NCBI RefSeq assembly: GCF_003597395.2
Contig: NC_133773.1
Location: 78,065,905-78,129,904 of the forward strand
DNA length: 64,000 nucleotides
Source: Chelonoidis abingdonii
Taxonomy: Eukaryota; Chordata; Testudines; Testudinidae
Direction of reading: 5' to 3'
This document shows, in pieces, positions 1 to 13,812 of this stretch (its first letter is position 1; each line of letters starts with the position of its first letter). Under the pieces are notes generated by a model. That model saw nothing but the letters and a program-made list of their open reading frames with translations. It was not told the origin of the DNA and did no database searches. A program made the position numbers and the translations under genes.

Positions 1-2900
1 ACATCCTCCATGAGCAGTACACCAGAGATCCCCTTCCCTATCCTCTAACATACTATCTAGTATGCAATGACACCCTAACTTTCTCCATCCCCAAAGTAAA
101 GCCAGCAACTATAATGCTGTACTTCACAACATTCATACTCTGTACAACCCCCATTCTGTAACTCACTGTACTCCTGCACAGTAAATTGCAAGATCTGGGT
201 GTATGAGATAACCAACACAGCATTCTCTAGTAAGAGTTAAAATATATAATTTTGTATTGCCCTAAGAAAGCTCACTGAGGTCAGACAGAGCACTGAACAG
301 TAATCTTTAATAAGCCACTTTGTAGTTTGTCTCTATGATCAAAGAGCTCTTGTCCAGTGTGTAGTAGCTTGTTTCCTTTACATTTCAGCTTTACATTTAG
401 TTTCCAGAGAGGAGAGAATAAATCCTTCCAATAACAATGATGAATCTTTAATAGCACTCATTAAAATCGATGTTTGATTTTTTTTCAACAAGTCCACATG
501 AAATATGATTTTTTTTAGACCAAAAATGCACTTAAAAGCTTTTGGGCTATTTGTAACAAAACACCTTTAATTCCTTTTATAATAGCTGAAGCTCTATCAG
601 CAGTTTAAAAAAAAAATTGAATGTGGCTTTGATCTTCAGATATCAGCTAGAGGGTACTCCACACTTGGATTTAAAGTAATGTACTGTAGAAAGCTAGTGC
701 CCAGTGAAAAATTCTCAATTACTTTAAGAGCTGGCCTTCACTATGCTTTTACTTTTACAGAGCTTTCTCCTTTTTTTGAAATTTCAACTTCCATAATACC
801 AAAGTGCTTTAAGCAATTATTTATTATGGCATTACCTTATACTCCTTTTCTTTTCAACACATAGAGAAAAGTTGCATTTGCTTCATGAGACCAGGCAGCA
901 TGCTCCAGTTGAACTTATACCTTCCCCTCTTCTCCGATAGAAGCCTGTGATATCCTGTCCCAGGAGGCAGCAATTTCCTTTTCTCCTTTGATGAGCTGCA
1001 GTGTTCCCTTGCCTATAGTTCTGCAACAAGAATTAAATCAAAAGAAAACTAACTCTAAGATGTTTGCTTACTGCCATGGATTCTGGTCAGAAAAATGCAT
1101 ACTTAAAACCTAAATTTTCAATTCCTTGCCCATGTTTTAATGCACCTGACTTGTATACTTACTACATCCGATGTGTGTGGAAGATAGAAGATGTGTGTGT
1201 ATATAGGTATGCAGAATTCCTGATTTGTGTGTACATCAGGTGTTATTGCACACATGGAAGCTGGATGTGCACATACATGCATTTACCTTATTGTACAGAG
1301 CTGGTGAGCAATTTTCCATCAGCATGATTCTCTGATGGGAAATGCCCTTTTCTGAAAATAGAAATTTTCTATGGAATTTTATGTATTTATTTATTTTCCA
1401 AAATAGAAAAGAAGACTATAGAAATGATGGCTCCCAGCTGCCTGCCTGGAAGGCTCTTGTTAATTTAATTTTTCTTCCTGAATTCCAAAAGTGAAATTAA
1501 TAAGAGCTCTCCAGGTAATCAACTGTCAAGCCAAAAAAATCTATTTTAGTTCTCCCAAAACAGAATTTTTCTGGAAATCTATTCAAGCAACTATTTTGCA
1601 TTTTTGACTTTTTGCCCCACAAATCCACAAAACTTTTCACAGAAAGGGATTTCCATTTCCCTGCCAGATCTACTGTTGAGGGTATAGTACTAAAAATCTG
1701 GGCCCATTTTTAAAGATTTTTTTTGTAAACAGTGATAAGATACAGTTGTTTTTAAAGTGAGGGACTTATGTAATTGATTAAAAAAGGTAAAGTACAGAAA
1801 GGCATTCTGAGAGCTTTATCTGATGTGACCATGTACTTGATTGATTCTCTCTAATACATGCACTAAAGATTATTGTAGTGTGGTGACACTCATTATTGAG
1901 GAGATATGATCCTGCTCTGTAGTGTAAATTTACAGCTTGGGGTTCATTTAGGTCTCTGATTGCTCTTGTAGTTTCAGGTAGCATTGGTGAGCAAAAGCAT
2001 CTTTTCCAACTTCGTTGAAGATACTTGCAACCATTTCTTTGAGATGTGAACATGCCTGATGACCTCTGGATTATATTATTGCAAATGTGTTCTATATGGG
2101 GTTACCCTTGAAGATAATTTGGAAGACACAGATGGTACAGATGCAGCTTTCCATCTGCTTTCTGTCCTAAGCCGAAATATTGTTAAAGAAATATTTTCAT
2201 ACTGTGAGATGTGAAATGGGCTGTAAAGCTCATAGATTCTTCACCAGGGAGTGGAAGAAGTCAGATAACTTATTGTTTCTTTATAAGAATATTATAAAAT
2301 CCTTGAAGGTGTCAATACTCAGGCTCTCAGTAAATCTAATGAAACATATAACACATGTAGACTGCATCCAATAAGTCCTCCCCTCAGGCCATTAAGGTAT
2401 TTTCTGCAAGGGTCACCTCAAATCCTTGGACTGAGGAGAACAGAGATTTGTACAGTGAGATTTACAAAGCAGCCATATGAGATTTGCGATTCCTTCACCT
2501 AAATCTACAGAACTGACATTCTCCTCAAATGATGCATTCTTTGGTTTTTCACTTAATACAATTTTCAGAAGTAAATAAATAAAATAAATTTCCATTTCTC
2601 CTAGAGGGATTTCTATTGCTTTGTATTTGATATTTCTTCCCTCCTTTAGACCTGGCTCTTACTGCATTCTACTTCCCATGAGCAATATCTAGACTAGGGG
2701 ATGCCCAGCATATAAGAAAGAAAAAAGTAGTTTCCTAATCTCTATTATACTTATTTGGATTGCAGTAACACTGAGACACTCCTACTGAGATCAGGACCCT
2801 CTTGTGTTAGGAATGTTTCAAATACGCAATGAAAGACAGTCTCTATTGCTAAAACCTTACAATTAATGCTTATCATAAATTATGTTTCAGATCAGCGGTC
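1..2900. other. AT-rich non-coding stretch
   Basis: I see no gene here. The short open frames lack any recognisable domain. Positions 1325-1680 are rich in GAAATTTTC-like words and resemble an old degenerate repeat, but I cannot name it. A short TG-rich patch lies near 1170-1210. The rest looks like ordinary intergenic or intronic DNA. Confidence 0.6.
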
Positions 2901-3330
2901 ATGTTAAAAAAAATAGGTTAGTTTGGAACCAAAACTGATTTTTTTTTCTCCAGTTTTTTTCTTGATGAAACAAACAAAATCCCCAAGCCCCTGAAAAATT
3001 TTTTTGGATTAAGTGAAATGTTTTGAACGTTGATTCAAACATGACAGTTCAAAATGAACTGTTAAATTGAAATGATGTTTTCAAAACAAAATGCTGTTTC
3101 AATTCAACATTTCATTTAGAAAATGCCATTTCAAAGTGACCTTTTGTTTCAAAAATTGTTTTGAAAAAATGTCAAAGCAGTTCATTTTGGCAGTTCTGAA
3201 ATTTTTGTTTTCCGCTTTGTTTAGGATGAAGCTATTTGCCAAGTTTGACCCACATTTGTGAATAGTTTTGGTACTCAAAAATACAGTTTTATGGCAAATC
3301 TACTGTTTGCTGAAAAAAATTCACTCATCT
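2900..3330. repeat. Degenerate TTTCAAA/TTTTGAAA low-complexity repeat
   Basis: The stretch is built from imperfect, often mirrored TTTCAAAAT, AAATGTTTTGAA and TTCATTTTG words. This gives many weak inverted repeats. It resembles an old AT-rich interspersed repeat, but no terminal repeats or target duplication are visible, so the class is left open. Confidence 0.45.
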
Positions 3331-3384
3331 CTACTTACAATCTAACTCGATAAGACAGACAAAGGGTGGTGGAAAGGAAATACT

Positions 3385-3480
3385 ATTATCTTCGTTTTAC
3401 AGATCAGGAATTGAGGCATGAGAGATCAAGTATCTTATCCAAGGTCCCACAGGAAGTTTGGGCCAGAGCCAGTTATTGTC
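3385..3480 (-). repeat. MIR/CORE-type SINE fragment
   Basis: On the plus strand the order of words (TTTTACAGATCAGGAATTGAG, then AGATCAAGTATCTTATCCAAGG, then a CACAGGAAGT word and GGGCCAGAGCCAG) follows the reverse complement of the MIR core and tRNA-related region. The head and tail are missing. It is a fossil with no expected function. Confidence 0.7.
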
Positions 3481-4394
3481 TAGTGCTTAGAGCATAAGAA
3501 TGTCCACTAGCTTGGAGAGAACTTCTTTGTTTTTCAGAATGGTTCCTGATACAGTCAACATTGCTGATGTGAATGCTGTAATCTCCAGTAATTTGATGAT
3601 GATTTTTTTTTTTATTAGTTTCAGCTTTGGAAGTCACTTCCTGGAGTAAGAGTGCAGTGCTGCAGCAGTTTAGCAAATGGAACCAGAACTTAAGTGGAAG
3701 GAAAGAAAAAACCAAACCAAAACAAGTGAGCTAAATCCTAAAGTACTTCAGATATAGTGGATTGAGGTCTGGCCTGTGAGCAATGTTGAATCCAGTGGAT
3801 ACCCTCCATTTTGGGAAAGAAAATGCACAGGATATGAAATAATTTTTTTTCTCTTTCAAGACTCTCTTGGAGGCCAGGGGCCTTCCACATCCTCCACCTC
3901 ATTTTTATTCTCTCCCTTGCTTGATGATGTTGGGGGGCGGGGGAAGGAACTAGTGGGAAACCCTTAATCTGATTTTTATCTGTGTAATCTGATAACTGCA
4001 GCTGATGCATGAAACCTTTCTCTGTGTTCTTCCTGTGTAACTTAAAGATTCATCTAGTGATATGTGCTGTATTTATTTTACTTTTTTAGAGTTAAATAAC
4101 AGTAAAATGCCCTTACATAAAACTCTAGACACGAAATAAACAGAACTATAATCACAATTACTGTATGATCCTGTAACAAGAGATCCTATATATTTGATCT
4201 GTTTATTGGTTTTTATACATAAGTGAGACAGAATGGATTGAAGATATATACTATAACTCTTGCAGAGTTACACAGGATACTCCACTATGGAAAGCCCTGG
4301 TTCTACAATAAACTCCTTGTGGGAAGATCACAGGGCCTGTGCAGAGCCCCACTGATTTTGAGGACCAAAGGATCTATCTGCACAGAGCTCATTG

Positions 4395-4530
4395 CAGGAC
4401 TGGAGCCTGAATCAGCAAAGCACTTAAGTATGTGCTTAAGTCTTATCCTTACTCAGCAAATCACCTAGGAATGGACTTAAATCTAGCTGATTTCAATAAA
4501 GGATGCTTAGGTGCTCGGCTGAACTGAGGC
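4395..4530. repeat. Palindromic MITE-like repeat (CAGCAAAGCACTTAAG type)
   Basis: AGCAAAGCACTTAAG and a following ATGTGCTTAAGTC word begin a structure mirrored downstream by AAAGGATGCTTAGGTGCTCGGCTGAACTGAGGCC. Imperfectly self-complementary repeats built on 'atcagcaaagcacttaag' and 'tgcttaag' are common in reptile and bird DNA. Decay is too great to define ends. Confidence 0.5.
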
Positions 4531-4572
4531 CTGAGTGACTAATCGTGCATAAGAACAGAACTCCTGCCAATA

Positions 4573-5037
4573 TTGCTGTGTGCACAATGCCGTGAGCAGC
4601 CAAGCAGCGCTGAAAGACTTTTTTTTATAGTGCAAGGAGCCATGGCAAAAGAAGAGAGGGCAGAAAGAAAAAGGTTGAAGAAGAACAAACAGAAACCGAA
4701 AAGAAGATACAGTGTAGCATCCGTAGCACTTTGTTTCCTGTTTTTTGTTGTTTTAAATCAGTCTCAACATTGCTTTAATTTAGTTTCTAGACTGAGCAGT
4801 ATTAGAGTTCCAATACTGGTAAAGAGAGAATTTTACCAGTTCAAAGTTCCTAACAGTTCCATTCTGCTGAAAACCCAATTTCATACTCATTTACACTCAA
4901 AACATACTCTAGATTACAGTTGGTGGTTTTGTTGTTCTTTATTACTTTTCTCAGCTTCTTGTGCTATGCAATCAACCTCCCTATTCTTGTCCATGTCCAC
5001 CTTGCCAAAGCCAAAAACTGCAGCAGTCACAGTATAG
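4573..5037 (+). other. 154-codon open frame, probably not a gene
   Basis: This is one of the longer open frames that matches no transposon protein. The N-terminal third has a lysine/arginine-rich run (about residues 25-46), followed by a hydrophobic stretch (about 48-62) and low-complexity Ser/Leu sequence. I recognise no domain. The composition fits an AT-rich chance frame, and no promoter or splice signals stand out around it. I record it only so that it can be excluded. Confidence 0.15.
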
Positions 5038-5039
5038 GC

Positions 5040-5888
5040 AAGGAGGGGAAAAAGTGAAATATAATAAAAAAGGATAAAGTGCTTTGAATTCCAGTGGGAA
5101 AATAAAAATGACTTGTATTAAAGGTTAAATATTCCCTAAACCGTAATGTTACAAGTTTTATAGGAATGATGTCTCTGTATCCTTGTGCAATGCATCATCA
5201 ATTCACATCCAAATACCACTGACACTGTACATTTTTTATCTCTACAGAACAATATTTGGATACTGCTTACCTCTGAGGCAGTTCTTCTGGAAATTATAAA
5301 TGTATTTCTTCCTAGGGATCAAAAGAAAGCACATCAAAATGAAAGATGAAGTCAACAAACTGAATTTGCAGCTGTTTTATATAAACTAGGGGAAGGACTG
5401 TAAAATTTCTTGTTCTAATCCACTTTAAAAGGGGTTTGTGGATAGCAATCTGAAAATGTTACATTTGAAATACTACTTTACATCCTCCTCTTTCCCACAG
5501 AGTGTGTAAATGATTACAAACAATCAGTTTTTCATTGTCAAAAAGGACCATGAAATTACAATCTTGAAAAATCCCCATGTGAAATCATGCAGCTAATTTT
5601 AGATGTACTCTGATCAAAGTGTAGCAGCCTAAAAATAGCATTACTTCAACAAGCAACAAGATTTCATTTCTGGTTAGGAATTTGCACCACTAACCAATGG
5701 TGACTTCAATAAAATTAATCATTTTTACTGCAGAATATATAAATGGTCAGATCTGGAACCTCAGTAAGGCTGCTTTGCACCTCTCTGGTGGCCCAAACCA
5801 ACGTTAAAGTCAGCTGAACCAGCTTCCTAGAGATTTTGCTCAGATGGAGTTATGGAAGCATAGAGCTGGCATAGCTGCCTCTATTAGT
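5040..5888. other. No gene or named repeat seen
   Basis: AT-rich sequence without a recognisable protein, RNA or terminal-repeat structure. Confidence 0.5.
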
Positions 5889-7620
5889 AGGCATCCTTCA
5901 GTCTCACGAGACCATGGGTACGCGTCCCTGAGAGGTAAAGAATTTATTAATTTGGTTTTAGGAAGCTGTGGCTGAAGAGACCCACTCAAGAGAGACAATC
6001 TGTGCTGCATTTGTCACATTTAAAAGTGGTACTTTAACCCTTTGGGATCTGCCTTCTGTAAGCTCTTTTCTCTGGATTACTTCCTCTCATAACTTGGGAG
6101 ACATTTATTGAGCTCTTGTTTCCAAAGGCTGTTGTCCTGTGTGTGATCTTCCCAGTTCACATCCATGTCCATTTCTTTGGGGTCTTGCTTGCACACCTCC
6201 TTGAAATGCAATTTTGGGTGTCCTTTGGGTCTTTTTCCAGATGCCAATTCTCTGTAGAGGATGTCCTTTGGGATGCGGCAATCATGCATTCGGCACACAT
6301 CCCCAAGCCAGTGGGAGGCATCTCTGTTTGAGGAGTGTTTGCATGCTGGGTATGCTGGCCTGCTTGAGCACCTCAGTGTTGGTGACTTTATCTCTTCACA
6401 GATTCTAAAGATTTGATGAAGGCAATGCATATGAAAGCTGTTGAACCTCATTTCTTGATGAGAGTATAAGGTACACATGTTGCTTTCGTACAAGTATGCT
6501 GATAAAACATGCATGATACACACAGAACTTTGTGTGTTCTGTCAGTTTGTTGTTTATTCAGACCTTCTTGCTTAGTCTATATATTTATTGAGGAGGGTTT
6601 TCTGATGCCGATGTTGAGTTCTGTTTCAAGTAAGAGGTTAACTGCGGTAGTGGACCCAGATATGTGAACTCGTTTACCACTTCAAGTTCATAGCTGTTGA
6701 TCTAAATGGAGGGAATTCAATTCTTCGGTGCATTTTGTTAGGCTTTTTAGATTTATGATAAGCCCAAAGTCTTGGCAGGCTTTAGAAAAACTGTCCATGA
6801 GGTTTTGGAGTTGGGCTTCTGTGTGGGTTGTCACTGCTGTGTCCTCTGTGAAGAGGAGGTGTTGGATGAGGACCTCCTGAATCTTGGTTTTAGATCTGAG
6901 TTTTGCAAGATTGAACAGCTTTTCATCAGATCTTGTGTGCAAGTAGATTCCTTCAGTTAAGGAACCAAATGCTTGTTTCAGTAGCAAGGAGAAGATGATC
7001 CCAAATGGAGCTGGGGCAAGTGCACAGCCTTGCTTGACCCCGCTACAAATCTGGAGCTTTGGAGACTGAGCCATCATATTGGACTGTACTGTACATATTT
7101 TCATGGAAGGCCAGATCATGCTTAAGAGCTTTGGGGATATCCAATCTTTGCTAAAAGTGTAAATAGTCCGCTTCTATTGACAAGGTCAAAAGCCTTTGCG
7201 AGATCGATGAAGGCTATGTAGAGCGCTTTTTTTGTTCTCTGCATTTCTCTTATAGTTGTCTCAGTAAGCAGATCATGTCAAAAGCAGACCTTTCAGCTCT
7301 GAAGCTGCACTGTGATTCAGGATAGATTCTGTCTGCATAGTCTGAAGTGTATTCAAGATAACTTGGGGAAAGATTTTTCCAATGATACTAAGAAGGAAAG
7401 TGCCATGATAGTTGTTACACTCACTCCTCTCACTCTTGTTTTTATCGAGAGTGATGATGTTGGCACCTCTCATTTCTTGTGGTACTTCGCTTTCTTTCCA
7501 GTACAGGCAGAGCAACTTGTGAAGTTGTTGCAGCAGGATAGATTTTCCACATTTTATGACCTCTGTTGGTATGCAGTGGCATGACACCCTGGCAAAGTTG
7601 AAGGCATGTCAGGGGCTCAC
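5889..7620 (-). pseudogene. Non-LTR retrotransposon (LINE) 3' half: RT and C-terminal region, decayed
   Basis: Read on the minus strand, the fragments give a consistent order of LINE RT motifs. A pre-palm segment with 'PQEMRGANIITL' and 'CNNYHG' lies around 7440-7530. The palm motif 'SGVKQGCALAPAPFGI' lies near 7010-7060. A 'LLFTEDTAVTTHTEAQL' block near 6830-6880 stands where an active element has F/YADD, so one catalytic position is degenerate. A C-terminal 'DASHWLGDVCRMHDCRIPKDILYRELASGKRPKGHPKLHFKEVCKQD' type block follows, around 6150-6330. The 3' end is near 5889, where the plus strand carries GTCTCACGAGACCATGG, a small hairpin. Frameshifts and stops break the frame throughout. The clade is probably RTE-like or a relative, and I am not certain. 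The 5' half is absent. Confidence 0.8.
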
Positions 7621-7703
7621 TGAGGAAAAGGGGACATGGCCACTGACTTATCTGGACTTTGGATCAGGCCCAAATAAATTAAGCATTCCAAATCACTGAA
7701 AGT

Positions 7704-7829
7704 TAGAGTAACCAGATGTTCTGATTTTATAGGGACAGTCCTGCTATTCGGGGCTTTGTCTTATATAGATACCTATTGCCCCCTAACGCCCTATCCTGAT
7801 TTTTCACACTTTCTATCTGCTCGCCCTAC
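7704..7829. mobile_element. Short MITE, TAGGGTGACCAGA family, copy 1
   Basis: Ends are TAGAGTAACCAGATG and CTGCTCGCCCTA, imperfect inverted repeats. Internal words (GATTTTATAGGGACAGTCC, CCTATTGCCCCC, GATTTTTCACACTTTCT) recur in opposite orientation at 48812-48934. It is about 125 bp and non-coding. The class is uncertain. Confidence 0.65.
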
Positions 7830-7834
7830 TGAAA

Positions 7835-9625
7835 GTATGTTAAGTATATATTCTCATGGAAAAATAATGTTAAAAGAATGATCAGGTTGCAAAGTGAAGT
7901 ACACAAAATTTTGGAAATGACACCTGAACTATGCCCTTTTTTACATATGCACCAGAAAGCAGTATTTTTTTACATGATCACATATTATTTCTCGAGTAAT
8001 ACAATTTAATATCTGAATCAGACCATTTTTATACTGCTTTAAGGACACATGCATAGAACTTTATACATTGTGTGTGTGTGTATGGGGAGGATTTGTATTC
8101 CTAAAGATTAAAGACATTACTTCATGTTTAATATTTAGGTTCTCCCTGTTTGACAACCACTTCTTTGGCTCCCAAGGTCCTCTACTGAGCCCTCACCCCT
8201 GGGGAGCTGTCCTCCCTACCCCTGTAATTTCCAGTTATAATGGTGTTTGTGCCACCCCAACCTCCTTCCTGTCCCCAGCACATTTGTCTCCCAAACCCTT
8301 ACATCCCAACCCACTTTGTCCCACGTTTTCCTTGTCTCCCTCTTTCAGTTGGCCCCCGAGCCCCTCACCCTACCACCTTCTCCACAGAAAAGTCTTCTCT
8401 GTCTCCAGCACCCTAGGCTAAACTCAGACCACTGTGAGTGCCCGAGTCATGAAGTGCTGGCCACCACCTGACTTGAAGCCACCAAGTCCCCTAAAAATTA
8501 GGAGAAGATGAGTGCTGCTGTATCCTCCCACCCAACCTTCACAGCCTTAGCGGCAGCCTCACTTTCCATTGCACAAATCCATTTATAGGCATCTAATACT
8601 GTACATATGTTTTATGTAATGAGCATTTTGATATGACCACGTTTCCATGATGCATGTGAATTATGAGCATCTTTTGATTTCTAAGTACAGTTTGCATTAT
8701 GTATATGCTATTTCTTTTCTCTATATACCTCCCTCCAACGCTCATAAAACATATGATTAAACCAGTTTTGAATGTACAGTTATGAGTCTGTCCTATTTTA
8801 ACATTACTGACCTGTTCTAGAACTTGTCAAAGAAATTGATCCCAAACTTTCTGACCACAGGCAACTCAAGGAGATGGTGTGGGAGCTGATGCCCTTGGGG
8901 GACACTGTAGGGCTCCTCATTGGCTGCCACCACCTCATTATCATCACCGTCCTCCTCTTCCTCTTTCCTTTCATCTCTGTCTAGCCCCTCAGGTTGAGGT
9001 ATTCCATGTTACTCTGCTAGCTTATGCAGCATTCCAGGAATATCCTATTGTCCTTTCTTGGGCTGTATTTTAGAATTCCTCTGGATACATGGAGACATCT
9101 CAACCACATCTTTAAGATGCCAAAGACTCTCTTTTACTGACTTTGTGGGCATGATTGTAGCTCTCCTTGGCCTCTGTGTTTGACTGCACTATTGGAGTGA
9201 ACAGGCAATATCTGTCACCGGGGGGAGGCACATGTAGATTAGGGCTAGGTCACCATAGTAAGGTTGTACTGTGATGAGGTAGTAGAATTTGTTCAAAGAG
9301 AAGTTCAAATCAAAAGTATTTATTTAAGCATATAACATTCATATTCCTATCCTGAAGTACTGCTTGAGCAATCTGGAAAATCCCACCCCACATTTTTTAA
9401 ATTTAAAACTTGACATTGTATCCAAATATTTATTGGACAGGGAGCATTCTTATGCTATTGAAAACATTTCACATTAAGTTTAACTCATTGTCTGCACACT
9501 ACACACATCTGTCTGAGGCCTCGCCCTTCTCCTATCTTTTTTCCTTAGGGTGCTTAGAATGTAATGGAAATGCTTGTGCAGAGCTCTTTACCCTACTATG
9601 GGATATTGAGGTTTTATAGTCCGTA
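7835..9625. other. No gene recognised; C-rich patch
   Basis: A short (TG)n tract lies at 8067-8082. A pyrimidine- and CCC-rich patch at 8150-8480 produces open frames rich in Pro and Ser, which I regard as compositional. Nothing else is recognisable. Confidence 0.5.
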
Positions 9626-9629
9626 AGGG

Positions 9630-10167
9630 CAGGGGGTGAAAGTAATAATAAACACTTACTAGTACAGGGACTGACGCCTCGGGCAGAAGGGCAGGACTGG
9701 GGGTGTCAGCCTCCCCCAGCCAGCCCATCTGCGTTGCCTGTCTCCCACTGCCCAGGGCTCTGGGGGCAATTTAAAAGTGCCTGAGGCTCCAGGTGCTGCT
9801 GTGGTAGCAGCAACCAGGAGCCCGTGGCCCTTTTAAATCACAGGCCCCAGGGCAGCTGCCCTTTTGTCTTCCCCTGTCAGAGGCCCAGGGGGGAGGGCAA
9901 AAGGGGCAACAACTTTAAAGCACTGCAGCAGCACTTTAACATCATTGCCCCTTTTGCATCCTGCATCGGCGGCCCAGCCGGTAGGGTCCATACTGGCAGG
10001 GTCGTTGATGGGTTGGGGAAGGGGCAGCAACGATAAAGCGCAGCTGCAGCAGCGCTTTAAGGAGGGTCCTTTGCCGTGGCAGTGCTTTAAAGTGAGCTGA
10101 GTATGGGCTGGTACAAGCTTCTTACCGGTAGGCCGTTCTGGCCTGTACCGGTTCACTTTCACCCCTG
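9630..10167. mobile_element. hAT-type non-autonomous element, 538 bp
   Basis: The left end reads CAGGGGGTGAAAGTAA and the right end reads TTCACTTTCACCCCTG, which are inverted terminal repeats. The flanking 8-mers CGTAAGGG (9622-9629) and GATAAGGG (10168-10175) agree at 6 of 8 positions, consistent with an aged 8-bp target duplication. The interior is GC-rich with repeated GCAGCAGC/AAAGCGCTGCAG words and has no transposase. The open frames in it are compositional. Confidence 0.8.
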
Positions 10168-10175
10168 GATAAGGG

Positions 10176-13100
10176 ACAGATTAAACTCAGGGAGCATATG
10201 CTTTTTTTCCCTCCATTTGATAACTAAACAAATAAACATACAAAACTTCCCAAATCATCAAAAGGCATTTCCCTGACCCAATGAATATCTGCCAGATCTG
10301 ATCACCTAAATATTTTTTGGCCTAAGTGCTAAAGCTTTTCAAAGAAATGGCTGCAAGATTTTTTTTTTTAAATAACTGGGAAACTTTTTCAAGAAACCAT
10401 TTTTTAGGAGTGGTTTACGATTTCTAATCACAAATTCACCAAAATATTGAACTCTGTACAGTCTCTATCTTGCTAGATTTGGCAAAAAATTAGGACATAT
10501 TTGCAAAATTACAGCTTTCTAAAGAAAGACTCTCATAACATAAATCAATACGCAACATTAACTATAGGTGTCACTCTGCACTCTAATATTGTTTAGGAGT
10601 GTTATAGGCAATTATCCCTAGCTGTGCTCAACCAAACAGTGAAAAGCTCAGCATACAATTATTACTGATCCCATGAATCTTCCGATATCCAACAAGTAAA
10701 GTTTGGTTTTAGAATCAAAGGAAAAAATCTTGTTAGAAGTAACCGGTAAACTGGTAAACACCATTGCTTTACAGCAGAGTTTATTTTTAAAAAATGTTTC
10801 AATTCTTGCTACTCTATTATACCTACTATTCTGTCTTTATATCTCTAAGTTAATTCTGTGAAAGTGCTATTGTGGATAAAGACTGTGAAATACAAGACCC
10901 AGAAAACAGCCTAGAACAGCCAATTTGTAGCATTGCTATCAGTTTGCTATTGTATGGTTATGATAAGACTGTCAGGTCATTAGAATTTAAATCAGCTTAT
11001 AAATATTTTATTTGAAATTCATTGTCAAGTAAACACTAAGGCTTGTCACTGTGATGATATGTTTATTATCTAAATTAAGTCTTAATATTTAACTTGCTGT
11101 AATGCTTTTGCATGGGAATACAATTTTATAAGGGTTTAATGAGAATGGGTTAAGCTGGTCCCATTGTCATGAGACTGTTCTTATGCCATTTTCTGTCCTT
11201 GTTCCAGTCTCTGCCACTGAATTAGAGGATTTGGAGTTTTAATAGTTAATGTGTCTCCTTTAAGTATAGTGATCTGCTATAGTGCATTGCTTTGACCATT
11301 TCGTTATTTTGTATCTTGATGGCCTGGGCACAAAGTTAATTCAGCTCTTATTTAATCAGGTTGTTAATGAGGGAAAAGTGCAGTGACCATTCAGTACCAT
11401 CACAGAATATAGAAAAGGTCAAGGTAGTGTACATTATTCTAGTCCTCAGAATATTGTACTTGGGGCAATACATTCTTCATTCTCTGATGCTTAATTCTCA
11501 GGACAAAATTACTACAAGAATATAATATGGCATAAAATTAATCCACACTCAAAACAAAGCCAGCAATTAAAATGCTAAATGGCACAACTTCAATCCTTCC
11601 TTTGGACAATTATTGAAAAGAGAATGGGGATTTGATCTCTTACCATATAAAATTGTCATCTTATAGCAATTCTAGTTGCCACAGGATAATAAATATCTGC
11701 TTAGTGAAACATTGCATTTCAAACTGGCTCACCTGTTATATTATTTATGATACTAGAATTCCTTGCTGGCTTTTTACCTTGTCACCTTTTACCTTATAAA
11801 TGCTACTACTGAATATCTATTTGTTAGCTTTTCACCCAAAACTTTCCTATTTCTTTATTCACAGCATTTTGTCTCTATTCCTGTTCAATCCTATGAATTC
11901 TCAGGCTTCTGAAGCCTGTAATTTCACTTCCGCTCCCTTTTACTAAATGGAGTTATTGATATAGTAGTGACTTGAGCTATTGGACCATGTCTCTTTTGAT
12001 TCATACTTGCCATTAATTACATTTAGTTCATTAGTATGATGAATTACAAAGGCTCCAGTATTGTTATTCTTGGCTTCAGTGTTGTGGAATATTAGTTTAG
12101 CCTCAATCAATGAAAATTAGAGACTAGCAGCAGACTGGATATAAAAATTACAGATTGCAAGTCAGAGGACTTTTGGGCCAGATCCTGGGCTGCCGCTGAG
12201 CTGTGCTCAGTATAGCTCAAAAGAGTGAATTGAGGTCATTTTGAGCAACCTTTATTGCTTGTCCTGATCCTGGGAACCACCTTACTCTGGCTGCCCACTA
12301 CCCACAAGGAGATATAGAGGCTGCAAGGCAGCCTCTTTGCCACTGGAGTATTCCCTTATCAAGTGAATAGAAATCTCCTCTGGATTTATAGCTGCTCTGG
12401 ACTAGGAACAATTTGTTTCAGCATCTCCTCTCTTGGCAGCTTAATACGACTTTTCCCATGAGTAAATTTACTCATGTTCCCATGTGTTTGCAGGATTGAG
12501 GTCAAAATGTAAGTATCTATCCATTTTGATGTGGTATATTCTTTACACTGTGATTAGGCTCATTATTGGGATTGAACAAGATCTGGGAACATTATATCTC
12601 TGCTTTTTGGTTCAATTTGGCCCAAGACTCTACCAGGGATTGTCACAGATAGGAATCTGTATAGTTATGATGAGAAGGTCTGTGTGAACTGCAGGTTACT
12701 TTAAGAAGAATGAATATATGCAGATCCTGATAAACTCCTTGAATCATAGCCTTATTCAACAGAGAAAAGGACCTGCAAACCACCCCTTACAGGCAAATCT
12801 ACCATTTCAAACCTGCACAATCTGAAGGCCACTAGTCAGTAGAAGTTTGGCAGATTTCATAGCACACAGACATTTGACATTTTTGACTTGACCACTTTTG
12901 TCAAAAGGGCATGATATAGCCATAGGGGATTTAATCACCCTGTGTTACTAGATGAGTTAAGATTAATGAGCATCTTTTCAAAGAAAATAGATATGAATTT
13001 AAGGCAAAACCATTATTTCAATACTGGAAGGCATTTGTCTGTGGAATTTTCAATATTTCAAAGAACTCTTCCCTTTTCCCCTCTCTGACCTCATAATATA

Positions 13101-13800
13101 ACAGCAATTTATGTCTGTGGTGTTTTAGTTTATGGGACAGTTTTATATCACACTTTTTGGCTGTGTTTTCATTATATGAGTTATGAAGCTTAGCATGGTG
13201 CTCTGATCACTCTGAAGGGTGGGACAGTGGGGGGCACAGCATGGGAGAGATGTTTAAAACTATTATTAACAATATTAATCAAAGGGTTAAAAAAATTCTA
13301 GAAATCAGAAGATTCAGCAAAACTGGACTATCTGGCAGCATTCCACAGTATGTGATGGTGCCATTTCCCCTGATGCTTTTGTAGATACATTTTGTAGACA
13401 AGACTGATCTTTTTTGTAGATGCTGCTATAGCTCAAGACAGGCCAGTGGCCCATTTGTAAGTGTATGTCTCTGCAGATAAAGAAGAAAAATTCCATGTGA
13501 CTTGTGTGATGGTATAAAAATTCATTATGGAACAGTATCAGCTCTGAATTTGTGCAACTACTACAAGGGTTGCTGATGGACAGAGTGTCAACCAAGCTTT
13601 TAATAGATCAAAATGTCTCTTTCTAAATACAATGAAAGGGAGAGTATCTGACCAGATATATTCTCCAATTTGTTTTAGAATTATATTCCAGACCCTCAGC
13701 TGGTGCAAATTGGCATGGCCCCAGTGAATTGAACCAGCACAGGTTCTGTCCCTAATCCCTAAGTTATTACTATTTTTTTATATGGCAAGGATTGGTGCCT
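10176..13800. other. Non-coding stretch without named features
   Basis: AT-rich, unremarkable DNA. Around 12170-12340 there is a moderately GC-rich patch that may be an old interspersed repeat. No protein similarity is visible. Confidence 0.5.
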
Positions 13801-13812
13801 GTTAGGGTAGTA

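Noticed and set aside
4573..5037. 154-codon open frame as a host gene
   Set aside because: No recognised domain, biased Lys/Ser composition, no splice or promoter context. It looks like a chance frame.
6077..7587. Plus-strand open frames over the LINE at 5889-7620
   Set aside because: They are antisense shadows of the minus-strand RT, whose motif order is consistent.
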